DNA from: Centroberyx gerrardi
Lineage: Eukaryota; Chordata; Actinopteri; Beryciformes; Berycidae
Assembly (NCBI RefSeq): GCF_048128805.1
Contig: NC_136005.1
Coordinates: 14,333,472-14,397,471 of the forward strand
DNA length: 64,000 bases
Direction: 5' to 3'
Shown one piece after another: positions 38,233-47,642 of the stretch. The position numbers were made by a program, and so were the translations under genes. Numbering within the stretch: the stretch's first letter is position 1; every line of letters begins with the position of its first letter. The notes beneath the pieces were generated by a model. It ran no database searches. It worked only from the letters and a program-made list of their open reading frames with translations, and was not told the DNA's origin.

Positions 38233-38667
38233 ACTGTGTATAAAGTTCAAATCCTTCAGCCACATCCTCTTCACATCCTCCGCTCAGCCCTTGAACCTGC
38301 AGAGACTTTTACTCCACCTGACTCAATTAGCTCAGCAGTCTCCGATCTTTGCTTTCCATGGGCATACGCTTAAGTTGTCGCCTGAATAATGTCTTTGTTC
38401 AGTCACCCTGACAGGTTGCCATTGATTATCCTGAGAGGAAGGTATAGCGGGGGCCGAGAGAGCAACACACACACAGAATCAGAAAGAGATGATGCAAAGA
38501 ATGAGAGAGAGAGAGAAAGAGAGGACGAGGGAAACGACAGCCAGACAAAGAACAATTAGTGCCATCGTGGTAATGATTATGAATTACACCTTTTTTTTCC
38601 TGTTGAATCCTCCCAATATCAACCATCTGTTTTTGCCTTTCAGATTCTACAAGACGATAATTCATAG
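26142..38667 (+). CDS. crlf1: Cytokine receptor-like factor 1 (CRLF1/CLF-1)
   Basis: Exons are 26142-26199, 28409-28687, 30457-30586, 31561-31733, 33699-33856, 35031-35199, 37420-37601 and a short last exon 38644-38667. All have GT/AG borders and fit in phase, giving 390 aa. The start ATG opens a signal peptide ([18 protein letters not shown]). An Ig-like domain follows (AVISPQD to GSCLYVG, about residues 21-112). Then come two fibronectin-III domains, the first with [11 protein letters not shown], a second Cys-x-Trp pair and an N-glycosylation site at N120. The second carries [15 protein letters not shown] and a WSDWS box at 308-312. The tail is [16 protein letters not shown] to HKTRNQ. No membrane segment is present. 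CRLF1 is secreted with CLCF1 and acts through CNTFR/gp130/LIFR; human loss causes Crisponi/cold-induced sweating syndrome. The end after HKTRNQ is least certain: ILQDDNS-stop is the simplest reading, and a cassette at 37813-37920 may be included. Confidence 0.92.
28078..28379 (+). mobile_element. hAT-type MITE in crlf1 intron 1 (copy 1)
   Basis: The terminal inverted repeats are TAGGGATGGGACGAT and ATCGTCCCATCCCTT. The flanking 8-bp duplication matches at 7 of 8 (GTGTTTGG / CTGTTTGG), as expected for hAT transposition. There is no transposase frame, so it is non-autonomous. Its right end lies 29 bp before the AG of crlf1 exon 2. Confidence 0.85.
29036..29082 (+). repeat. (GATA)n microsatellite
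   Basis: A run of GATA units, about 11 copies with one early GACA variant, in crlf1 intron 2. The same intron also holds (CA)17 at about 29549-29583. Confidence 0.9.
30880..31250. repeat. Possible interspersed repeat in crlf1 intron 3
   Basis: Phrases such as GATGGCGCTATAA, GAAACTTGGCACACATATG and CTCATGAACTGCAGG resemble a common dispersed fish repeat. I cannot see terminal repeats or a target duplication, so family and borders are unclear. Confidence 0.35.
31860..31903 (+). repeat. (CTCCT)n microsatellite
   Basis: A CTCCT pentanucleotide run in crlf1 intron 4. The same intron has an uninterrupted run of about 22 C near 32405-32426. Confidence 0.9.
33925..34273. mobile_element. Tc1/mariner-type MITE in crlf1 intron 5
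   Basis: The ends are CACTACCAGTCAAAAGTTTG and CTTTTGACTGGTAGTG, flanked by TA on both sides. This is the well-known terminal repeat of a widespread fish Tc1-like family. The 349-bp element has no transposase frame. It is inserted at the end of a (CA)n run. Confidence 0.85.
35317..35597 (-). mobile_element. hAT-type MITE in crlf1 intron 6 (copy 2, inverted)
   Basis: This is the same family as the element in intron 1 but in the opposite orientation. The ends are TAGAGATGGGACGAT and ATCGTCCCATCCCTA. A perfect 8-bp target duplication ATGGTGAA lies at 35309-35316 and 35598-35605. It begins 118 bp after crlf1 exon 6. Confidence 0.9.
37813..37920 (+). other. crlf1: Candidate optional 36-codon exon of crlf1
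   Basis: A 108-nt stretch between the last two crlf1 exons is open in the correct phase. It has a pyrimidine-rich acceptor (TGCCTTTGTCCAG) and a CAG/GTAAAT donor. It would add 36 residues starting RRLRYAMRS and ending KLQFRLYDQ. That ending resembles the LYDQ stretch of the exon before. An open frame this short is not rare by chance, so it is a hypothesis. Confidence 0.3.
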
Positions 38668-39850
38668 CACCCACCAAGCGCCACTGAGGTATTTAATTCA
38701 CGAACAGCATCGAGAAACACTGACAGATACTGGCCCCGAGGGTCCCAGTTGTGTGAGCGGTCCAACCCCCCTTGGATGTGGGATATTGCAGTGTTTGGTT
38801 TTACAGGCTTAACTTTAGTTTACAGGAACCCATGTGGAACAGAGAAGATAACTGAAGTGAGACGACGCAGTGTTTTTCTGCGACTCCGCTGGCCAACCAG
38901 GATTAGAATTAAGTGGAATCCCTCTTTGATCTGATAGCCGTATCTCTCCGTGAGAACACACACACTCACAGATTCAGTTCCTCGGTAACTGCACTTTTGT
39001 TCTGTGAAGAAAGTACGCAACAGTCCAGTCTTCTTATGAATTTCACTAAAATAAGCAAGTCTGGGCACTTTGATGTCAAACCGTGCAAAGGCATTACTCA
39101 ACCCATCTGAAAAGATAAACTGAAGCACACAGACAGAGCACCTCAGTTTCGGTAGTAACATTATAAGGGAATTTGGAAGTACAATACATGGTTTCCACAG
39201 AAACCCATGAATTGTGCTTCCCTTATTGTGCAGAATGCTTTGTAAAGAAATAGTTACCAAATACCTTTATACTTTCACAAACTTTCATAATTTCCTCCAT
39301 CACTACTTTTGTGTTTTGATCACAATGTCCAGACTTGCATTTCTAACAGTGAACTAACCAAAGCAAAGTCTGCATCAGTGCAACAGTTCTAATGTTTAAT
39401 AATGAGAGTGGAGATCCTTACTGTTATCAAACAGGCTACACCACAGTTCAGTCAAGGCTAAATTAATTTGTGGCATTACAAGTGTGATGATTGCAGACAG
39501 TAATCAGACATTTTGGGTTGTGTTTACTTTGTAAGTGGCCATTTTATCTCAAATTATTGTATTGTGTACCACCCAGGCAGTTAAATTCAGTTATTTCTAA
39601 ACCACAGTAATAACGTTGGTTGGATCAGTAATCGACTCCCAGTGGAATAAGGCCTCACTATCTTTACAATGTAAATACTGTACTGTGTCTGAATTGACTG
39701 TTTGTTTGAAGACATTTTTTATATTGCTTATATTTTTATAACAGTATATTTAAGGAATCTTGATTTTCTCTTAAGTTATATTCTTTTATCAATAATGGTT
39801 CTGAAAAATATTGTGTATAATGTGTAGCACAGTAAAGGAACAAAACTTGT
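38668..39850. other. Convergent interval: crlf1 3' UTR and spacer
   Basis: The region after the crlf1 stop has no coding exon that I recognise. It probably holds the crlf1 3' UTR and a short spacer before the rex1bd 3' end. I could not pick a single convincing plus-strand poly(A) signal. Confidence 0.4.
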
Positions 39851-39863
39851 CTTGGAATGTGTC

Positions 39864-39869
39864 TTTATT
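39864..39869 (-). terminator. rex1bd: Candidate poly(A) signal of rex1bd
   Basis: AATAAA on the minus strand, about 390 bp after the rex1bd stop codon. It is the most proximal clear hexamer, and an A/T-rich run lies beside it. Confidence 0.5.
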
Positions 39870-40259
39870 TTAAAAAAAAATGCACAGCACTTATCAAGTA
39901 TACAAAAGACCTGAACAAGATTTTCAGATTTATTTAACATTTTATCTAATATTTCAGAGTATTTACAGATTTCGTCAGAACACAAGCTGTTTTGTTGTTT
40001 TTTTTTGCTGAGGCATGCACTTGGACACATATACATAAATACACACAGGTGCACACACTCACACACACACACACAGCCTGCATTTGAAATGCCCCCTGGG
40101 TGGAGTGAGACTGCAGCAGCGAGCGGGGCGGAGCCAGAGGGGGATCGATAAGTGCGGCTGATGAGTCCAAGATGGAAGTTGCAGCAGAGGGGAGTCAGTC
40201 TATCAATCCCTGTCTGCTGCTCTCAGAGGGCGGCAGCAGGGCCTCCTGGGAGCCGCCCG

Positions 40260-43200
40260 TCAATCACACTCCTCCGAGTCGTACTTAAAGTCCTGCATGA
40301 TCTCACTCAGAGCCTCTTTGTTCTTTATGATGCTGGAGAGAGAAAGAGAGCAAAGAAAACAGAAGCTCAGATTTTAGTTACGTAGAAACCACTGTGCTGT
40401 GAGTAAGTACGCATTAGAGATTGCGTGGCTTTACCTCATTCACTTCTCTGTGTAATTTTGTGAACAACTAATAGAATACAGTGGTAAGTGATAGTAGGGT
40501 GCATTAGGAGGATAGAGAGATGGCATATGATGGACAGACAGCAGTGGAGCAGCAGCAGGTTGACAGAGTGAGTGAAAGGGGGTCACTGGGGAGATGAAGT
40601 AGCAGACAGAGGGCTGGTAATAGCTGCTCTTACTCCTGCTTGATCTCCTGAATCTTTTCTTCACAGCCTTCGTCCTCCGGGTGATCCTGGGCCTTCTGCC
40701 TGACCAGCTGCAGCTTGGCTGTCTGTTGGAAAAGGTGCATCAGATAAAATATATGCAAACCATTCGTCAGTGTCTGGGGGACAAAAGAAGAGGAGGAGGA
40801 CGGACACTGAGATGATGGCAGTTCTATAACAATGCTGTCAGAAATGCAGTTTATTATTATTATTTACAAATATAAAAGAGTATATCTTGAAACCTTATTC
40901 AAAAGTGCAACAGTGAAGAACATGCTGTTGGACACGTCATCCTTGCTCACCAGATATATACGGTATGTGGATTGTTCAAGAATGTGGGAAGTGCCAAAGC
41001 CATAACATTTTAGCACCAGCCTGACTCAAACAGTCTGTCTGACCATGACGAGACACAGTAATAGATGCTGCTGCTTACAAATCACTGTCTTGAAACAGAA
41101 GCACTTGAAAAAACGTTATAAGACCGTTCAGCATTAATGAGTTACTGTTTGATGCCTCAAGCTGCACAAACAAAAACAAAGATTTTCAATTAGAAACATG
41201 CACACTTTTCTTACACTAGTGGTGTAAAATGTATGATGTAATGGTATTTACTCTAAACAAACCAGTGGCCAATTATGAAATGTGTTATGTTCTCCATAAG
41301 AACTCTGCCTCCTTGTGGTGGAACAGTGGGACTACACCAGACATGACCACAGTCCTGCCCAGTATATCACTTCATAATAAAAGTTTAGATTACATATATT
41401 TAACAGTAATTTGTTTTAAAAAAAAAAGTGAACATCTGAGGTGTTTGTAGGCATCTATTATTAGGCTATATCTCACAATCAGATAAATACATAACACATT
41501 CACATTTATATTTAGGACAACCAATGTCAACAGTCAAAATGAAACAGGTGTTAGGTAACTTAGTAAGTCCACTGCCTTACAACATAGGATATGTGGTGTT
41601 AAACCAATGGCACTATTATATATGACATTTCCCGTATCAAATGTGTAAGCTGCTGTTTCGTATTCACTGTTCTCTCCCTCAGCTTCTGGACTTCCTATAT
41701 TAATCCAAAAAAACAGATTGAAAAAATATAGCAGTGTTTCCTACCAGTTCAAGCTTCTGCTTCTCTTTGCTCTGCAGCTTTTCAATGTGCTCAGACAGGT
41801 CTGGCCTGTCAAAGTCTTGGTGCAGCTTCTCCTTGATCTGTAGCACTTCCTTGGAGATGCCACAGAAGGCCTGTGTTATCTCATGGACCAGCTGCCTGTA
41901 GTGGTCAAAGTCGTAGTGGGGCCCCGTCCTCAAGTAGGCCTCATGTCCCCTGGAAGGGAGTCAGCAGCCAAAACAACAACATTTTAAAAACAGCAGCAGG
42001 AACAACATTAGGCCTATAGTTCAATTTTGTCTGTTTATGTGCCAGGAAGTATGGAGAATGGCTCTGGAAACGTGAGACATGTGATTTAGAAATGAAAAAT
42101 ATCTAATGTAATATCTAATATCTAATATGTGAAAATGCTCAGAGAATTATGTGTGTGTTAGTTATGTGCAGTAAGTTATAACAGCAGCATTGTAGGTCTT
42201 ACTAGTTTCAAACTTTATACTAACTTACTCATCAAAGAGCCTGTAAGTCTCGACCCGCTCTGACTGAAGGGCATAAAATCGCTGGATCAGGGCTTTAAAG
42301 TCTGTAGGTACCTAGAAGGATGAATCACATTAAAGAGAACCAACACAAACAAATTAGCCTACGTTATACAGAGCTGAACAGGTATAACTAGCTAAAAATG
42401 ATCAGGCTGAGCCTTTTGGTTGTATTGCTACTTGCTAGACTTTGTTTTGTATGAACATAATGTCCATGAAATGACATTTTTAACAGTTCTAGTAGCACAC
42501 CACAGCTTAAGGTGCTGCCCATAGGAGTTAACTCCCAAACTCCTATAGAACCCCAAAATATTTCTGTATTCATGAAATTGAATGGAAAACATAAAGCAAT
42601 AATTCATTAGTTAATAAGTACCCAGAGTTAAGTTTGTACATTGTGTAAAACTTGATTGGTTGTAATCTGAGTTCATCAAAAGAAAATAAACTTGAAGACA
42701 ACCATAGCGTTATGGTTACATGCCTGAGCTCATTTACACTTTAGCTGTGTTCAAGGGGGGAAGTAACTAATTACATTTACTCACGTTACTGTAATTGAGT
42801 ACCTTTTTGGTGTAGGTGTACATTTTTGAGTATAGTTCATTTTTTACTTAAGTATTGCTCTGCACTTCATTTTAAATCACATCCATTACAGAGCACAAAT
42901 GTTGTACGGTCTACATAAGCATCAGAAACTGGACCATCAGAAATTGCCCAATTGTAGAGCCACTGGCAGTGGTCAGTCAGCAAAGAAGAGAAGAGTAATC
43001 TGGTTTGACTTTGTGCACTTTATTTTATAATATCTAAATTTTCCAATTAAAAGAATGTTTGAACTCTGTCCTCTCGTCCTTAAGAATTGCAAAAGGAAAA
43101 CTTCAGATGTAACAATGTTCTCTTTTCTAAAAAGTAACTTAGTACCTTTAGCTCTGAGTAGCCTACATTTTAAATTAGCTACTTTTTTACTTTTACCTCA

Positions 43201-43470
43201 AATAGATTTTCTACACCGTTACTTTTACTTCTAAGTAAAATAAAATATCAGCAAAGTAACAATGCTAGTACTCACTGGTTACGTTTGCTTCATAACGTTA
43301 CAGGCAGACATAATGTAGCTTAACTGCAATGTCAAGTAGCCAACTAACAGAGCAACTTCAACTACAGTAGCTAACGTTAGCTTAGCACGTGTGGTAGTAT
43401 TAGTTTAGTGCCTGTAGACATTTGGGACTAACGTTAGAGTATATAGAGTAAAATGTCAACTACTTACCAT
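40260..43470 (-). CDS. rex1bd: Required for excision 1-B domain-containing protein (REX1BD / C19orf60 orthologue), 150 aa
   Basis: Coding exons are 43470-43468 (only the ATG), 42311-42229, 41949-41745, 40722-40634 and 40332-40260. All have GT/AG borders and phases sum to 151 codons. The protein begins MVPTDFKALIQRFYALQSER and continues with RLFDEGHEAYLRTGPHYDFD. A long, charged, helical and probably coiled-coil region follows (SKEVLQIKEKLHQ, HIEKLQSKEKQKLEL, KIQEIKQ), and it ends DFKYDSEECD. The family is named after Chlamydomonas REX1-B, linked to DNA repair; the vertebrate function is little known. The assignment rests on domain resemblance plus position beside crlf1, as in human. It runs tail-to-tail with crlf1 and head-to-head with the FAM78B-type gene. 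Confidence 0.82.
42757..43275. repeat. Interspersed DNA-element remnant in rex1bd intron 1
   Basis: The sequence AGTAACTAATTACATTTACT, followed by repeated GTAATTGAGTAC-like and ACTTTTTTACTTTTACCT-like phrases, is a familiar dispersed fish repeat, usually grouped with non-autonomous DNA transposons. The end near 43250 (ACTTCTAAGTAAAAT) looks like a partner end. I saw no target duplication. Confidence 0.5.
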
Positions 43471-43780
43471 GGTAATCTCCCTGATATTGCTGTTGAGTTT
43501 CGACAGAGAAGCTAGTCTATGATATTGGTATGTTTTGGTACAAGAGTCCCACAATGTGTTGTTTTCTTCCTGTGTGCCTGTGATTCAGCTGCCTGCCTAC
43601 TGCCTGTCCGCCCTCCCACCGGAAACATCGCGAGAACCAGCGCGAGTAAGGGATTTTCAAAATAAAAGTTACAATACAACAACGATTTCTGAACACCACG
43701 AAAAGAGACGACCAAGACAGGTTCGTTTTGGTTGGCCAACTACATTTCATTTAACCTCTGACTCAGCCAATCAGAACTGA
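43471..43780 (-). promoter_or_regulatory. rex1bd: Probable rex1bd promoter with CGCG-box and CCAAT box
   Basis: Upstream of the rex1bd ATG lies TCGCGAGA (43628-43635), 8 bases of the TCTCGCGAGA element bound by BANP in CpG promoters. About 130 bp further upstream is a CCAAT box in AGCCAATCAG, on the plus strand. No TATA box is seen, which fits a housekeeping-type promoter. Confidence 0.45.
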
Positions 43781-43829
43781 GGAGCAGGACTATCCGTCTA
43801 ATTATTATAGTTTTGACACTATTATTCTT

Positions 43830-44400
43830 TAGTTTTTCTTCTCAGTTATAGTGTTACATACATAGCCTAGTAGTACACTAATATTTTCGTCTGTGTGACA
43901 ATGTGATCCTGAAAAATACCCCATTCCTCCGATCAAACCAGTTTCTAACTGGTGATACAAAGTGATACATTTCATGGCTGCTGTCATCAGGATGTGTAAT
44001 AAGTATTTTTTTTTTTTGCCTTCTTCAGGAATAATCCCTAATAAATTCACTCTTGGATCCTTTTCGGATGTCTAAATTAAACACCTCGTAGTTTGATATA
44101 CTTGGTCCCAAAAGACTTTCAATTTTAGACATGACCAGAATGTGTGGGTGTAGCTGCTCACCCACCTAAGCTCTGGAATTGCTCCAACACCTGCTAGACC
44201 ATGAGGTATCCATTAGTAGGCGAATGGCTCCAATATAGGCTAATAACCTTCCATCTGAACCTCCATGTGTTTGGCTATGTGACCAGCCTCTGAATATTTC
44301 CCACGTATCCACTGATATTTCTTGTTGTATTCCGGCCTACCATTTCTCCTCAATTTGCAGAGTTACTTGAGTTAATCACAGAAAGAAACACCTCATACCA
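43830..44400 (-). mobile_element. Decayed LINE ORF2 C-terminus (L1/Tx1-like)
   Basis: On the minus strand, pieces in different frames read HTFWSCLKLKVFWDQVYQ and then NLLGIIPEEGKKK...AAMKCITLYHQLE. These are the typical C-terminal end of fish L1/Tx1-type ORF2, with the conserved HxFW-C region and the LLGI...A..KCI stretch. Frames shift and a stop interrupts it, so it is a 5'-truncated fossil. It sits in the divergent region between rex1bd and the FAM78B-type gene. Confidence 0.65.
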
Positions 44401-45999
44401 ACTGAGAGATTATGACACTTTTATTTTGAAAGGCGTCTCTTGCTGCTGGCTGAACGCTGACTGCCACTAACCAATCAAACGGTACTCCACATAATTAGGA
44501 GCACTCCATCCCGTCTTATTTAATTACAGAAGGTGTATTATTACAAGGTAGTAATAATAGACCGCAGCCTAGTATTTTATAAGCATGCCATCTGGGCTAA
44601 ACATCCTCAAACAGCCTTCCTGAGATGTGGATAAGGCTACCTGTTGCGTCTTATATCTTATTGGAGCCCTATATAGGAACGAGTTATATCCCATCCGCGC
44701 GGGGCTTATCCGCCCCTTATCTGGCTTGGTCTTTAAGCAGGAGTATGAGATAAGAAAGCATTATCCTAACATGGAGGAAATGGGTCGCAAAGCTACTAGG
44801 CTACTGTACAGACGTGGGCACTCCTACGCGCGCAGTCTCCCTCTGCCGTTCATTGGTCCATTCACCATCTTCAGCACCACGGAGACTGAACAGCGACACA
44901 GAGCCATGCAGCTATTATTAAATGAGGATGCCGCGCACTGTACTCTACCGTATTAGGTTACTATGCCGGTATTTTCTGTGATTTTTAAGCCGTGCTGCCA
45001 TCATTTTCTTGATCTATTAGAGAGGTATGTTGTCGGTATTATTTGCAACTCATTTTCTCCCTCGTTTTGATCGCGAAGAAACCGCTTGTGTCGTCTAACT
45101 CTGCAAGAGGAAGCTATTTTTTTCCCCATCACAGATGCACGGACTCCCAGCAGGTTTTGTTTTTTGTTTTTTTTCACCGTGTTTATCTCCCGTCGAGAGG
45201 CATGACCACCAAGCCCGCAGGCTGTAACACCGAGGCTCAGGTATAGGAGCATCTCATGTTCAGTGCCGCATCAACGAGCAGCAGCACCACCCGACCACCG
45301 GGTCCCCCTCTCGGCGCCCCGGTGTCCGCCGGTCCCCCGCGTCTTGTGACATGACAGCTCGGGGCAGAAAGAAGAGGATCAAAGGTTACGGGCCGGCAAC
45401 ACACAGACACGTGGATTCAAACAGAGGCGCGGGCAGGAGCCATCAGCTGGAAGGGCTGGATCCTCTAGGAGCCCGGTCTAGGGAAGAGGGCAGCAGTGGC
45501 ACACAGGGACGGACAGGCTGCACTGTTTGAGTTCAGAGGATTTCCCAACTATAGGCTATCAGAAATTAATGTGATACTTTATTCATCCCCTCTTGGGCAT
45601 TTCTCTTCTGGCTTGCACCCCTGCAGGGAGGTCAGAGCACCGGGTCAGAGACAGAACAGCGCCCCTGGAGCTGCTGGGGATTCACTGTTTTGCTCGTTGA
45701 ACATTTCAGCAGGGCGGATGCTTGCCGGCACGGGGGCTTGAACCCGGATTCACCGGTCCAGGTCTCTCTGGAGCCTTCCACCCCCCCTGAAAGCTAAATC
45801 CCACTGACTGGTTGAATCTTTATTGTGACTGAGCGGATTAGGGCCTACCCCGCGGTAGCACACACCTTTGCCTTAGGTCCATCTGATGCACGGCCTCATA
45901 GTGTTGATATTAGTTCAGTCCAAGTCAGCAGTGTTGTTCCCCAGCAGGCCCGTCAGGCTCACTTGGCTGCTCCTGACCGTCACCTTTACCTGCACAGCC
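44400..45999 (+). promoter_or_regulatory. Upstream/5' UTR region of the FAM78B-type gene
   Basis: From about 45240 the sequence becomes GC-rich, with many CpGs (for example 45290-45480), which fits a promoter or 5' UTR exon. Several upstream ATGs are present. One at 45886 is in frame with the gene and adds 38 residues including LTWLLLTVTFTCTA. The 109-codon frame at 44627 resembles nothing I know. Confidence 0.4.
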
Positions 46000-47642
46000 A
46001 TGGGCTGCATTCAGAGCATAGCCTGCAAGTCACGCATCAAACGAGAAAACATTGTGGTGTACGACCTGTCCGCCACCATAGACCACTGCCCGACAATCAT
46101 TGAGGAGAACTCGCCCATAGTGCTTCGGTACAAGACGCCCTACTTCAAAGCGTCAGCGCGGATCGTGATGCCCCCCGTTCCCCGTAACGAGACATGGGTG
46201 GTGGGCTGGATCCAGGCGTGCACCCAGATGGAATTTTACAACACCTATGGAGACGTTGGCATGTGAGTTAACACCCCTGTCACCTCTGTCCTCATTACAC
46301 CCCAGTGACGTCCCTTTCACATACGGAAAAGCAGTGTGTGTGTCTGTGTATGCTATATGTGTGTGTGCGCGTGTATGCAGGTTGCATTCATGCACACGAT
46401 GTGTTCATGTTTGTGCATAGCAGCGTGTTGCATCGCAGAGCATTTGTGCACCCAGCAGGTTAACTATGCTGTCAGCCTCCTTCATTCAAACGCCCACCGA
46501 CAGATTCTGTTCCTGTGACTTTGGCACCTAAATAGAAAGGCTGCTATTAGAGGAGCTAAACAACAGTTGCTGCTCTCACACTCAAATTGTGCCCACGGAG
46601 ACATGCACCCCCCCCACCCCCCCACCCCAAACACACACACACACATACACCCAGAGTGTCTGGAGGCAAAGGCATATGTGAGGGGGTGTTTAATCCTGCT
46701 GGGTTTAGGGTTGGGGGGGTGAGGGGGGGGGGTGTAGGGGGTGAGAGGACATGGCTTGGGGTGGGGTGTCGGAATGGTCATAACAAAACACAAGGAACAG
46801 ATGGAAGGGGGCCACTAGATGACAAAAACTGTCTGGCATACAAAGAGATGATGATAATCCACTGACATGCTGAACCACCATGTAACATTCATACTGTATG
46901 CTCACTGCAAGCCTGGAGTGTCTGGAGGAGGATTTCTGAAATGTTCCCTCTCATCATCTCCTTTTTCTCGTATATCTTCCCGGTAAACACAAACAGCCCA
47001 GCTACATCTGTGCCACATTCCAGCTACTACTGTACTAATGTTTCCCTTCACAGTAAAGCCATCTTAAGGTACACAGGAATCCCTCTGTTTCCAGTCCTTT
47101 ACTTTCTGTACCCTTCCAGGTCCAGCTGGGAGCTTCCTGAGCTGCGTGAAGGCCTGGTGAGGGCCATCAGCGACTCGGACGGCGTCAGCTACCCCTGGTA
47201 CGGAAACACAACTGAGACTGTCACCATCGTAGGCCCCACCTCCAAGCCATCGCGCTTCATCGTCAGCATGAACGACAATTTTTACCCTAGCGTCACCTGG
47301 GCTGTGCCGGTCAGCGAATCCAACACACCTTTACTGACTAGCATCAAAAGGGACCAGAGCTTCACCACCTGGCTGGTGGCGCTCAACACCACGTCCCGGG
47401 AAAAGATCCTGCTCCACACCATCAAGTGGAGGATGAGGGTGGACATCGCAGTGGATCCGTCCATGCCGCTGGGCTCCAGAGCCAGACTGATAGGCCGGGT
47501 TCACCAGGACCAGCCGCGAGTGTTGACTCGCATGGAGCCCATCCCTCCTAACGCCATGGGGAGGCCCAACGCCAACGACGCCCAGGTTCTGATGTGGAGG
47601 CCCAGGAGAGGCCCCGCTCTTGTCGTCATACCGCCCAAGTAG
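46000..47642 (+). CDS. fam78b: FAM78 family protein, FAM78B type, 261 aa
   Basis: Two exons, 46000-46262 and 47120-47642, join as GGCAT/GT...AG/GTCC and give a 261-residue protein, the length I recall for human FAM78B. It begins MGCIQSIACKSRIKREN. It carries family blocks ETWVVGWIQACTQMEFYN, SDSDGVSYPWYGNTTETVT, SMNDNFYPSVTWAVPVSES, KRDQSFTTWLVALNT and NANDAQVLMWRP, and ends VVIPPK. The match to FAM78B is closer than to FAM78A, which has NQYGEQGM and SDSDGVNY at the same places. The ATG at 46000 is in a strong context (GCCATGG). An in-frame ATG at 45886 would extend the protein to 299 aa. The molecular function is unknown; the conserved core looks beta-rich and has no membrane segment. The MGCxxS start suggests N-myristoylation plus palmitoylation. 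Confidence 0.88.
46703..46745 (+). repeat. G-rich run in the FAM78B-type intron
   Basis: Several runs of five to ten G in about 40 bp could fold as a G-quadruplex. It lies mid-intron. Confidence 0.6.

Noticed and set aside
44627-44956. 109-codon plus-strand frame upstream of the FAM78B-type gene
   Set aside because: It resembles nothing I know and has no good splice context. Chance is the simplest explanation, though a conservation test would settle it.
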